Positions 34,901 through 42,498 of a stretch of 61,064 bases of DNA are shown piece by piece. The notes under the pieces were generated by a model that saw nothing but the letters and a program-made list of their open reading frames with translations, was not told the DNA's origin and did not search any database. The translations under genes and the position numbers were made by a program. The first letter of the stretch is position 1. Every line of letters starts with the position of its first letter. The stretch lies in NCBI RefSeq assembly GCF_009905535.1, contig NZ_JAAALA010000025.1, forward strand, positions 1 through 61,064, given 5' to 3'. This DNA comes from Caulobacter sp. SLTY. GTDB taxonomy: Bacteria > Pseudomonadota > Alphaproteobacteria > Caulobacterales > Caulobacteraceae.

Positions 34901-35021
34901 GCTGAACTTCGCCGGCGGGATCACCACCGTCCTGCTGGACGTCGACGGCGACCGCATCGCCGACTACGGCCTGCGCATCAACGGCGACGTCACTGGCGAT
35001 ACCGGCGGCTGGGTGCTCTGA
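31911..35021 (+). CDS. FG-GAP/RTX exoprotein 1 (long form)
   Basis: A predicted secreted protein of 1036 aa. Residues 1-500 hold seven FG-GAP repeats, each centred on a block such as SAGDFNGDGIDDLIIGA. This number fits a seven-bladed propeller with calcium loops. Residues 500-930 are RTX nonapeptides (GGLGADDLIGG type) interspersed with three filler blocks marked FERLTLTG, VENLQLTG and FERLILEG. The last 100 residues end in NGDVTGDTGGWVL, a hydrophobic tail suited to a type I secretion signal. There is no Sec signal. The ATG has GGGAG 7 nt upstream. Probably an adhesin or matrix protein, a role inferred from domains and the pilus neighbours. Confidence 0.88.
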   Translation: MPFAATLNLSSLDGTNGFRISGVLASGHSGYSVSSAGDLNFDGFDDLIIGARLANGGAGISYVVFGGGAGFAANINVSDLNGTNGFRISAAPSDFLGHSVAWAGDLNGDTVDDLIIGAPFADSTGDGSGDSYVVFGTDEGFAADFAVSSLNGSNGFRISGELASDFSGWSVASAGDINNDGIGDLIIGARLADPNGSGSGASYVVFGSNQGFPASLNLSDLDGSNGFQISGVAAGDEGGRSVASAGDFNGDGIDDLIIGARYSNTNGVYSGTSYVVFGSSDIFPANIDLSSLNGTNGFQIRGETTRDYSGASVARAGDINGDGLDDLIIGAFGVDATGGNAGASYVVFGRTGPFASAFELSSLNGSNGFQINGAASADVSGMSVAAAGDVNGDGIDDLIIGAPRSDANGGNSGASYVVFGSTAGFAAELNLSTLNGTNGFRIIGAAGGDYSGMSVASAGDVNGDGVDDLIIGSPYADPNGVSYAGASYVIFGRAPAVPVVEVGTPGDDSYVGGGADDDLSGAAGNDILNGGLGADIMIGGLGDDTFYVDDLNDTVGENPGEGTDTVISTITWTLAADFERLTLTGATDIDATGNALANILTGNDGANVLDGGDGKDLLYGGLGADDLIGGAGGDLLDGGAGADAMAGGLGDDIYLVDDLSDTVTEAGGEGSDRVRASVTYTLGAEVENLQLTGSANIDGTGNGLANQIDGNSGDNILSGGGGADVIRGNSGLDEMSGDDGNDQLLGGDGNDELYGGDASDILSGGADDDTLYGGAGIDTLDGGTGADVLYGEAGNDQLQGGDGDDQLFGGADNDVLRGGSGSDTLTGGLGDDTYYVDDYFDTLVEASGEGSDIVRSTVDWGLSRNFERLILEGSGDIDGSGNDLNNQITGNGGANLLFGGNGNDTLNGGLGNDEIIGGAGNDILIGGGGADVFFVQIESISASTDLIGAAETDTISDYAIGLDEIDFSDVDADISTTGVDDAFTIVSAFDGTGGRMTLNFAGGITTVLLDVDGDRIADYGLRINGDVTGDTGGWVL

Positions 35022-35165
35022 CGGGCGCCCTGCCGGCCAACCCAAAAACGCGTCTTCGTCCAACGGTTGCTGATTTTTTTCCTGCCCGCGCAGGCCGGTA
35101 ATTCAGATAACCGCGTTGCTGGACCTCGACTTGGCCGCTATGGGCTCAGGCGGGGGGTAACGTCG
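35022..35165 (+). other. Spacer between RTX genes 1 and 2
   Basis: The spacer has no gene. It begins with GCCCTGCCGGCCAA (35027-35040), a 14-nt match to the tadC 3' region at 31631-31644. The rest aligns loosely with the tadC-RTX1 spacer (GGTTGCT, GCCGGTA-TTCA-ATAAC, GCATTCGCGCGG in the same order), consistent with a duplicated tadC-RTX1 junction. Confidence 0.5.
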
Positions 35166-35199
35166 GCATTCGCGCGGCGTGAGTCTCCCGCTTGGGAGC
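35166..35199 (+). promoter_or_regulatory. Conserved leader with Shine-Dalgarno hairpin, RTX gene 2
   Basis: It is the same leader as before RTX gene 1, with 32 of 34 nt identical. The hairpin is CTCCC-GCTT-GGGAG (35185-35198). One of the two differences falls in the loop and the other outside the stem, so the pairing is kept. GGGAG is 7 nt before the proposed TTG start. Confidence 0.6.
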
Positions 35200-35205
35200 C
35201 TGCCT

Positions 35206-38200
35206 TTGCCATTCGTTGCAATCTTCGACCTGTCGACTCTCGACGGAACCAACGGCTTCCGGATCAGCGGCGCAGCGCTGTCCGATCGCAGCGGCCGGGT
35301 GGTCGCTTCGGCGGGGGACGTCAATGGCGACGGCATCGGCGACCTGATCATCGGCGCCAGAGAGGCCGACCCGAACGGCTCAAACTCCGGGGCCAGCTAT
35401 GTGGTGTTCGGCCGCGACACGGCGACCGCCGGGGACTTTCTGGCCGACCTCAACCTCGCCACCCTGGACGGAACCAACGGCTTTCGAATCCGGGGCGTGG
35501 CCGCGGGCGACCAGAGCGGCATCTCGGTCGCCTCGGCGGGAGACGTGAACGGCGACGGGATCGGGGACCTGATCATCGGGGCCTATGGGGCCGACCCGAA
35601 CGCAGTCTTTGGCGCCGGGGCCAGCTATGTGGTGTTCGGCAGCAATGCCGGGTTCGGGGCCGACGTCAACCTCTCCGGACTTGACGGAACCAACGGCTTC
35701 CGGATCAGCGGCGAGGTGGCGAGCGACTACTCCGGCATTTCGGTCGCCTCGGCGGGTGACGTGAATGGAGACGGGATCGACGACCTGATCATCGGAGCCA
35801 GGGGCGCGGATCCGAACGGCTCCGGTTCCGGGGCCAGCTATGTGGTGTTCGGCCGTGATACGGCGACCGCCGGGGACTTCCTGGCCAACCTCAACCTCGC
35901 AGACCTTGATGGGAGCAACGGCTTCCAGATCAGCGGCGAGGCAGCCGGTGATCAGAGCGGCGCCTCGGTCGCCTCGGCGGGCGATATCAACGACGACGGC
36001 ATCGACGACCTGATTATTGGCGCCGGGTATGTCGACCCCAACGGCGACACCTCCGGCGCCGGCTATGTGGTGTTCGGCAGCGACGCCGGGTTCGCGGCCA
36101 ACGTCAACCTCTCCACCCTCGATGGAAGCAACGGCTTCCAGATCAGCGGCGCGTTGGCGGGAGATCGGACCGGATTCAGTGTCGCTTCAGCGGGGGACGT
36201 GAACGGCGACGGGATCGACGACCTGATCATCGGCGCCCCCTACGCCGACCCCAACGACCGTTACTCCGGGACCAGCTATGTCGTGTTCGGCAGCGATGCG
36301 GCGTTCGCGGCCACGCTCGAACTGTCAGGCCTTGACGGATCGAACGGGTTCCGGATCAACGGCGTGGCGCTGGACGACGTCTCCGGCTTTTCGGTCGCCT
36401 CGGCCGGGGACGTGAATGACGATGGCTTCGACGACCTGATCATCGGAGCCAGGGCCGCGGATCCGAACGGCTCCATGTCCGGCGCCAGCTATGTAGTGTT
36501 CGGCAGCGACGCGGGGTTCGCGGCGGTGCTCAATCTCGCCGACCTGGACGGCGCCAACGGCTTCCGGATCGACGGCGCGGCGGCCGATCACCGCAGCGGC
36601 TTCTCCGTCGCCGCGGCCGGGGATGTCAACGGTGATGGCATCGACGACCTCATCGTCGGGGCGCCGTTCGCCACCCTGAACGCCATCAACAACGCCGGCG
36701 GCAGCTATGTCATCTTCGGCCAGGCGGCGGTGCAGGCGGTGGTGGAGACCGGCACCGGCGGGGACGACAGCTATGTCGGCGGCGCCCTGGATGACGACCT
36801 CTCCGGCGGAGCGGGCAACGACATCCTCAACGGCGGCCTGGGCGCCGACCTCATGGTCGGGGGCCTGGGCGACGACACCTTCCACGTCGATGACCTGGGT
36901 GACACGGTCGGCGAGAACCCCGGCGAGGGGACCGACACGGTCATCTCCACCATAAACTGGACCCTGGCCGCCGATTTTGAGCGCCTGACCCTGAGCGGGG
37001 TGGCCGACCTGGACGGGACCGGCAACGCCCTGGCCAACATCCTCACCGGCAACGACGGGGCCAACGTCCTCGACGGCGGAGACGGCAAGGATCAGCTGTT
37101 CGGCGGTCTGGGGGCGGACGACCTGATCGGCGGCGGCGGCGGGGACCTGCTGGACGGTGGCTTGGGCGCGGACCAGATGGCCGGCGGCCAGGGCGACGAC
37201 ATCTACGTCGTCGATGACCTGAGCGATACCGTCACCGAGGCCGGGGGCGAAGGCAGCGACCGGATCCGCGCCAGCGTCACCTATTCTCTCGGCGCCGAGG
37301 TTGAGAACCTGGAACTGACCGGCTCAGCCAATATCAATGGCACGGGCAACAGCCTGGCCAACCAGCTCAGCGGCAACAGCGGCGACAACATCCTGTCGGG
37401 CGGCGGCGGCAATGACGTCATCCGCGGCAACAGCGGCCTGGACGAACTGGGCGGGGACGACGGGAACGACCAGCTTCTGGGCGGCGATGGAAACGACGAG
37501 CTCTACGGCGGCGACGCCAGCGACATCCTGTCGGGCGGCGCGGACGACGACTTCCTCTACGGCGGGGCGGGGGTCGACACCCTCGATGGCGGGACCGGCG
37601 CCGACATCCTCAACGGCGAGGCGGGCAATGACCAGATGCAGGGCGGTGACGGGGACGACCAGCTGTTCGGCGGGGACGGCAACGACGTGCTGCGCGGCGG
37701 GTCCGGCGCCGACATCCTGACCGGCGGGATTGGAGACGATACCTATGTCGTGGACGACTATACCGACACCCTGGTGGAGGCCTCAGGCGAGGGCAGCGAC
37801 ATCGTCAAGGCCGCGGTCTCCTGGACCCTGGGCGCCAACCTTGAGCGGCTGATCCTCGAAGGCTCGGGCGACGTCAACGGGACCGGCAACGAACTCGCCA
37901 ACCAGATCACCGGCAACGGCGGCGCCAACACGCTCGACGGCGGCGCGGGCGCCGATCTGCTGAACGGCGGTCTGGGGAACGACACCCTGATCGGCGGTCT
38001 GGGCGGCGACACCCTGATCGGCGGCGGCGGGGCCGACCTCTTCCTGATCCGCCAGGAGTCGGTGTTCACCAGCGGCAACCCGGGCGGCCGCACGATCGAG
38101 ACCGACAGCATCAGCGACTACGCCGTCGGTCAGGACGAGCTCGATTTCTCGGACATCGACGCCATTGCCTCGACCGGCGGGGTCAACGACGCCTTCACCC

Positions 38201-38358
38201 TCGTCTCGGCCTTTGACGGTACCGCCGGCCGGATGACCGTCGCCTTCTCCGCCGGGATCACCACGATCCAGCTCGACATCGACGGGGACAACACCGCCGA
38301 CTATCGCCTGCGGATCAACGGAGACGTCACCGGCGATACCGGAGGCTGGGTGCTCTAA
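35206..38358 (+). CDS. FG-GAP/RTX exoprotein 2 (long form)
   Basis: A 1050-aa paralogue of RTX gene 1. I propose the TTG start (protein begins MPFVAIFDLSTLDG). It aligns with the ATG of gene 1 and keeps the same 7-nt spacing from GGGAG; an in-frame GTG nine codons earlier lies before the hairpin. Seven FG-GAP repeats (SAGDVNGDGIDDLIIGA type) occupy residues 1-510. The RTX region to about 945 has all three filler blocks. The C-terminus DIDGDNTADYRLRINGDVTG ends in GGWVL. Two repeats carry an extra GRDTATAGDFLA insert not seen in gene 1. Role as for gene 1. Confidence 0.87.
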   Translation: MPFVAIFDLSTLDGTNGFRISGAALSDRSGRVVASAGDVNGDGIGDLIIGAREADPNGSNSGASYVVFGRDTATAGDFLADLNLATLDGTNGFRIRGVAAGDQSGISVASAGDVNGDGIGDLIIGAYGADPNAVFGAGASYVVFGSNAGFGADVNLSGLDGTNGFRISGEVASDYSGISVASAGDVNGDGIDDLIIGARGADPNGSGSGASYVVFGRDTATAGDFLANLNLADLDGSNGFQISGEAAGDQSGASVASAGDINDDGIDDLIIGAGYVDPNGDTSGAGYVVFGSDAGFAANVNLSTLDGSNGFQISGALAGDRTGFSVASAGDVNGDGIDDLIIGAPYADPNDRYSGTSYVVFGSDAAFAATLELSGLDGSNGFRINGVALDDVSGFSVASAGDVNDDGFDDLIIGARAADPNGSMSGASYVVFGSDAGFAAVLNLADLDGANGFRIDGAAADHRSGFSVAAAGDVNGDGIDDLIVGAPFATLNAINNAGGSYVIFGQAAVQAVVETGTGGDDSYVGGALDDDLSGGAGNDILNGGLGADLMVGGLGDDTFHVDDLGDTVGENPGEGTDTVISTINWTLAADFERLTLSGVADLDGTGNALANILTGNDGANVLDGGDGKDQLFGGLGADDLIGGGGGDLLDGGLGADQMAGGQGDDIYVVDDLSDTVTEAGGEGSDRIRASVTYSLGAEVENLELTGSANINGTGNSLANQLSGNSGDNILSGGGGNDVIRGNSGLDELGGDDGNDQLLGGDGNDELYGGDASDILSGGADDDFLYGGAGVDTLDGGTGADILNGEAGNDQMQGGDGDDQLFGGDGNDVLRGGSGADILTGGIGDDTYVVDDYTDTLVEASGEGSDIVKAAVSWTLGANLERLILEGSGDVNGTGNELANQITGNGGANTLDGGAGADLLNGGLGNDTLIGGLGGDTLIGGGGADLFLIRQESVFTSGNPGGRTIETDSISDYAVGQDELDFSDIDAIASTGGVNDAFTLVSAFDGTAGRMTVAFSAGITTIQLDIDGDNTADYRLRINGDVTGDTGGWVL

Positions 38359-38415
38359 GGCCTCTGGCCCATAGGGCGCGCCGGCTGACGCGCCCGTCGC
38401 TCCGGCATCTGGCCC

Positions 38416-38877
38416 TCACTCGCCGTCGCTATCGGCGAAGCGGACGCCAGCCTTTCGCATCGACTGAACAAACCGGCGCGCCGCCGCGTGAAGCAGCCGC
38501 ATGGCCTCCAGCCCGACCGGCGAGTCAACGGTTTCCACCGGCACGATCACGCCGCCGTCCTTCTTCACCATCGCGCCGCTGTCGAGCATCCTGCCCACAT
38601 GCCGACGCACCATCTCTCGCGGCAGATTCAGCGAGGCGGCGATGGCCGAGATCGAGATCGGCCGGCGCAGGGCGTTCGGCGGGGCGACGTCGGCGTACTG
38701 ACGGTTCAGCACCGGATCGTTCCAGACCTCGCGGATATTGGCCTGGACCACGGCCGTGTAGATGATCGCGCTGGTCAGGTCGCCGCCGAAGTTGGGCCCG
38801 GTGACCTCGGCCCAGCGAAGGATGAACTCGCCGATCGCCCGGCCGGTCAGGCGCATGTCCTCTGTCGAGTCTGACAA
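38416..38877 (-). CDS. Winged-helix DNA-binding regulator
   Basis: A probable transcription factor of about 153 aa placed between RTX genes 2 and 3 on the opposite strand. The central segment PISISAIAASLNLPREMVRR with HVGRMLDSGAMVKKDGGVIV is a helix-turn-helix followed by a beta wing. Upstream lies a mainly helical part (GEFILRWAEVTGPNFGGDLT, AIIYTAVVQANIREVW). The start is uncertain: I use TTG with GGAG 7 nt upstream, while an ATG seven codons later (MRLTGRAIGEF) is also possible. Two CCCCAATnTGGGG-type repeats lie upstream at 38918-38949. It is divergent from RTX gene 3 and could control it and itself. Confidence 0.75.
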   Translation of the reverse strand: MSDSTEDMRLTGRAIGEFILRWAEVTGPNFGGDLTSAIIYTAVVQANIREVWNDPVLNRQYADVAPPNALRRPISISAIAASLNLPREMVRRHVGRMLDSGAMVKKDGGVIVPVETVDSPVGLEAMRLLHAAARRFVQSMRKAGVRFADSDGE

Positions 38878-38917
38878 GACGCTACTCCGCACTAAACGCC
38901 AACCGGCGATCACGGCG

Positions 38918-38949
38918 CCCCAATTTGGGCAAGCAACCCCAATCTGGGG
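38918..38949. promoter_or_regulatory. Tandem near-palindromes, candidate operator
   Basis: CCCCAATTTGGG starts at 38918 and CCCCAATCTGGGG at 38937, 19 bp apart (about two helical turns). They lie between the divergent regulator gene and RTX gene 3. Their core CCAATTTGGG recurs in reverse orientation at 22384-22393 beside pilin 2. Confidence 0.5.
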
Positions 38950-39052
38950 CATCGCCGCGTATCACGGAGTGCGGCTTGCCGCCTAGCGATGTCGGGCTCG
39001 GCCGGTGGCCGGGAGCCGCGCCCGGCCTGACAGTAAGCTTACGGACTCCATC

Positions 39053-42000
39053 ATGCCCGCCTTTCCGGCCACCTTTCTGCTGTCGTCGCTCAGCGCCACG
39101 ACCGGCTTCCGCATCGACGGCGCGGCGTTCGCCGACAGCATCGCCAGCAGCCTGGCGCTGATCGATTTCAACAACGACGGCGTGCTCGACATCGTGATCG
39201 GGGCGGGCGGGGTGGACGCCAACGGATCGAACTCAGGGGCGGTCTATATCCTCGACGGGGCCAGGCTGGTCGCCGGCGCCACGGTCAAGCTGGCCACCCT
39301 GGCCAGCCCCGACGGCGTGCGTATCGCCGGCCAGGCGGTCAGCGATCAGTTCGGCAACGCCGTGTTCAATGCGGGCGATGTCAACGGCGATGGGATCGAC
39401 GACCTGTTCATCGGCGCCCGCTACGCCGATCTGCCAGGCCCGAACGCCGGGACCGGCTATGTCGTTTTCGGGGTGTCCGGCGGCATCGGCGCCAGCATCA
39501 ATCTGGCCAACCTCGACGGCTCCAATGGGTTCAGGCTTTTCGGTGGGGGGCTGGCGGACGCCGACCTCGGCAAGAGCGTGTCTGCCGGCGATATCAACAA
39601 TGATGGTTTCAACGACCTGTTGATCAGCGCCCGCAACGCCGACTTCAACGGCGGCGACTCCGGCTCGGCCTATGTCATCTGGGGCAAGGACACCGGGTTT
39701 GCTTCCCTGATCGACGTCAACAGCCTGACGGCCGCCGACGGGCAGCGCCTCAACGGCGCGTCTTCGGGAGATCAGTTCGGCCAGAGCGTCTCGGTGGTCG
39801 GCGATGTGAACGGTGACGGCTTCCTGGACATCGTGGTCGGCGCGCCCGGCATCGACAGCGGCAGCAACAATACGGGGGGCGGCTACCTGCTGCTGGGCGA
39901 CGCGGACGGCTGGACCGCCGGCCCGGTGACGGGCGTCCCCGCCAACCAGCGGACGCACCTGATCGGCTGGGGCTACAACGGAAAGCACGGCTATGCCGTT
40001 TCCGGCGCCGGCGACATGAACGGGGACGGTTTCGACGACTTCGTCATCACTTCGAACGCCATCAGCAGCCCGGCGTTCAACGCCGGGGCGGCTTACGTGG
40101 TCTTCGGCTCCGCCGTTCCGCCGGCCACCCTCTCCCTGCAGAGCCTGAACGGCAGCAACGGCTTCATCGTCCAGACGAACCAGCAGTCGGCGGCCCTCGG
40201 CACCTCCGTGTCCAAGGCCGGGGATGTCAATGACGATGGGTACGATGACATCATCATAGGCGCGCCGTTCGGCCAGAACGGGACCCAGTACGCCTACGTG
40301 ATCTATGGGGGGACCAGCTTCAGCGCGGTGATCAGCGCCCCGGCCCTGGACGGGATCAAAGGCTTCATCATCCAGGGTCTGGGCGGCCACGACCGGACCG
40401 GCTGGAGCGTGACCGGCGGCGGCGATGTCAATGGCGATGGGGTGGACGACATCCTGGTCACCGCCGTGCAGGCCAGCTTCGACGCCACGGCCGCCGGTTC
40501 GGTCTATGTGATCTACGGGCGGTCCTCGGCGGCGGTCGAGACGGGCACGGCCGGCGCCGACAGCTACACTGGCGCCGATGGCGCCGACACCCTGGCCGGG
40601 GCGGCGGGCGACGACATCCTCAACGGCGGCCTGGGCGCCGACACCATGACCGGCGGGCTGGACAACGACACCTACTACGTGGACGACGCCGGGGACGTGG
40701 TCATCGAGAATGCGGGCGAGGGGACGGACACCGTCAACGCCAGCCTCAGCTACAGCCTGCTGGCCAACTTCGAGAACCTCACCCTGACCGGCGCGGCGGA
40801 CCTGAACGGCACGGGCAACAGCCTCGCCAACATCCTCACCGGCAACGACGGCGCCAACGTCCTCGATGGCGGAGACGGCAAGGACCTGCTGTACGGGGGC
40901 CTGGGGGCCGATGACCTGATCGGCGCGGCGGGCGGGGATCTGCTCGATGGCGGCCTGGGCGCCGACGACATGGCCGGCGGCGTGGGTGACGACACCTATG
41001 TGGTGGACGACCTCGGGGACGTGGTCTCCGAACTGGCGGGCGGCGGCAGCGGCGACCGGGTCCGCGCCAGCATCAGCTACGCGCTCGGCGCCGAGGTCGA
41101 GAACCTGGAGCTGACCGGCTCGGCCAACATCAATGGCACAGGAAACAGTCTGGCCAACCAGATCAGCGGCAACAGTGGCGACAACAGCCTGTCGGGCGGC
41201 GGCGGCAATGACATCATCCGCGGCAACGGCGGGCTCGATGATCTGGCCGGGGATGACGGCAACGACCAGCTGCTGGGCGGTGACGGAAACGACGAGCTCT
41301 ATGGCGGAGACGCCAGCGACATCCTCTCGGGCGGCGCGGACGACGACACCCTGTACGGCGGGGCCGGTATCGACACCCTCGATGGCGGGACGGGTGCGGA
41401 CGTCCTCTACGGCGAAGCCGGCAATGACCAGATGCAGGGCGGCGACGGGAACGACCAGCTGTTCGGCGGGGCTGACAACGATGTGCTGCGCGGCGGCTTC
41501 GGCGCCGACACCCTGACCGGCGGCCTGGGGGACGACACCTACGTCGTCGACGATTACACCGACACTCTGGTCGAGGCGTCCGGCGAGGGCAGCGACATCG
41601 TCAAGGCCACGGTGACCTGGACCCTGGGCGCCAATTTCGAGCGGCTGATCCTCGAGGGATCCGGCGACATCGGCGGGACCGGCAACGAGCTTGCCAACCA
41701 GCTCACCGGCAACGGCGGGGCCAACACCCTCGACGGCGGGGCCGGCGCGGACATCCTCAACGGCGGCCTGGGCGCCGACACCCTGATCGGCGGGCTGGGC
41801 GCCGACACCCTGATCGGTGGCGGCGGAAACGACGTCTTCCTGTTCCGCCAGGAGTCGGTGCGGGTCGGCCTCGGGGCCGTCGAGACCGACAGCATCAGCG
41901 ACTATGCCATCGGTCAGGACGAGCTGGACTTCTCCGACATCGACGCCATTGCCGGGACCGCCGGGGTCAATGACGCCTTCAGCTTCGGCGCCTTCGACGG

Positions 42001-42139
42001 CACGGCGGGCAGGATCAGCCTCAGCTTCAGCGGCGGCATCACCACCGTCCTGCTGGACGTCGATGGGGACCGGAACGCCGACTACCGCCTGCGCATCAAC
42101 GGCGATGTCACCGGCGATACCGGCGGCTGGGTGCTCTAA
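39053..42139 (+). CDS. FG-GAP/RTX exoprotein 3 (long form, divergent propeller)
   Basis: A 1028-aa paralogue starting MPAFPATFLLSSLSATTGFR. The seven FG-GAP repeats in residues 1-490 are the most diverged of the set, for example VVGDVNGDGFLDIVVGAPG, GAGDMNGDGFDDFVITSN and GGGDVNGDGVDDILVTAV. The RTX half is close to the others and has three filler blocks. A 236-nt stretch (41261-41496) is identical to one in gene 4. The C-terminus carries RQESVRVGLGAVETDSISDY, shared with gene 4, and ends in GGWVL. It is divergent from the winged-helix regulator. The damaged tadC fragment follows its stop. Confidence 0.87.
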   Translation: MPAFPATFLLSSLSATTGFRIDGAAFADSIASSLALIDFNNDGVLDIVIGAGGVDANGSNSGAVYILDGARLVAGATVKLATLASPDGVRIAGQAVSDQFGNAVFNAGDVNGDGIDDLFIGARYADLPGPNAGTGYVVFGVSGGIGASINLANLDGSNGFRLFGGGLADADLGKSVSAGDINNDGFNDLLISARNADFNGGDSGSAYVIWGKDTGFASLIDVNSLTAADGQRLNGASSGDQFGQSVSVVGDVNGDGFLDIVVGAPGIDSGSNNTGGGYLLLGDADGWTAGPVTGVPANQRTHLIGWGYNGKHGYAVSGAGDMNGDGFDDFVITSNAISSPAFNAGAAYVVFGSAVPPATLSLQSLNGSNGFIVQTNQQSAALGTSVSKAGDVNDDGYDDIIIGAPFGQNGTQYAYVIYGGTSFSAVISAPALDGIKGFIIQGLGGHDRTGWSVTGGGDVNGDGVDDILVTAVQASFDATAAGSVYVIYGRSSAAVETGTAGADSYTGADGADTLAGAAGDDILNGGLGADTMTGGLDNDTYYVDDAGDVVIENAGEGTDTVNASLSYSLLANFENLTLTGAADLNGTGNSLANILTGNDGANVLDGGDGKDLLYGGLGADDLIGAAGGDLLDGGLGADDMAGGVGDDTYVVDDLGDVVSELAGGGSGDRVRASISYALGAEVENLELTGSANINGTGNSLANQISGNSGDNSLSGGGGNDIIRGNGGLDDLAGDDGNDQLLGGDGNDELYGGDASDILSGGADDDTLYGGAGIDTLDGGTGADVLYGEAGNDQMQGGDGNDQLFGGADNDVLRGGFGADTLTGGLGDDTYVVDDYTDTLVEASGEGSDIVKATVTWTLGANFERLILEGSGDIGGTGNELANQLTGNGGANTLDGGAGADILNGGLGADTLIGGLGADTLIGGGGNDVFLFRQESVRVGLGAVETDSISDYAIGQDELDFSDIDAIAGTAGVNDAFSFGAFDGTAGRISLSFSGGITTVLLDVDGDRNADYRLRINGDVTGDTGGWVL

Positions 42140-42148
42140 ACGGCGCCC

Positions 42149-42264
42149 GCCGCCCTGCCGGCCAAGCTGACGGCGCCGATGATCATGGTCTTCCTGCCCG
42201 TCCTGCTCGGGGTGATCCTCGGCCCGCGATCATCAAGGCGCCCGATATCATGGCCAAGCCGTAG
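42149..42264 (+). pseudogene. Frameshifted fragment of tadC 3' end
   Basis: These 116 nt align with the last 117 nt of tadC (31628-31744). By hand I count about 12 substitutions and a single 1-nt deletion. The deletion falls at GGTCCCGCG/GGCCCGCG and breaks the frame before the stop; the original TAG is still present at 42262-42264. It starts 9 nt after the stop of RTX gene 3 and lies 234 nt before RTX gene 4. It marks a past duplication of the tadC-RTX junction. Confidence 0.85.
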
Positions 42265-42498
42265 GGGCGGGTCGGCCGGCCCCAGCAGGCTGACGGCGCT
42301 GAAGCGGCAGCAGCTCGCGTTCCGAGACTTTCTGCCCGCTTCCGCGTCGAAAGATGACGCGAACCCGCCTGCTTCTGGGTGCGCGCGCGAGGGCGCGTTC
42401 GCCCCTTGTCACCCCCGAAAACTAGCTGCTATGAGCGCGTTGCTCGTTTTGAGTATTGAGTGGTCGCGGGGGCGATCGTAGCGCTTTGGGGGGATACT
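42265..42498 (+). promoter_or_regulatory. Leader region of RTX gene 4
   Basis: The region has no gene. It does not visibly align with the leaders of RTX genes 1 and 2 and lacks their Shine-Dalgarno hairpin. A GGGGGGA ribosome site lies just before the ATG. The AT-richer segment GTTTTGAGTATTGAGTGG near 42447 may hold a promoter. Confidence 0.4.
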
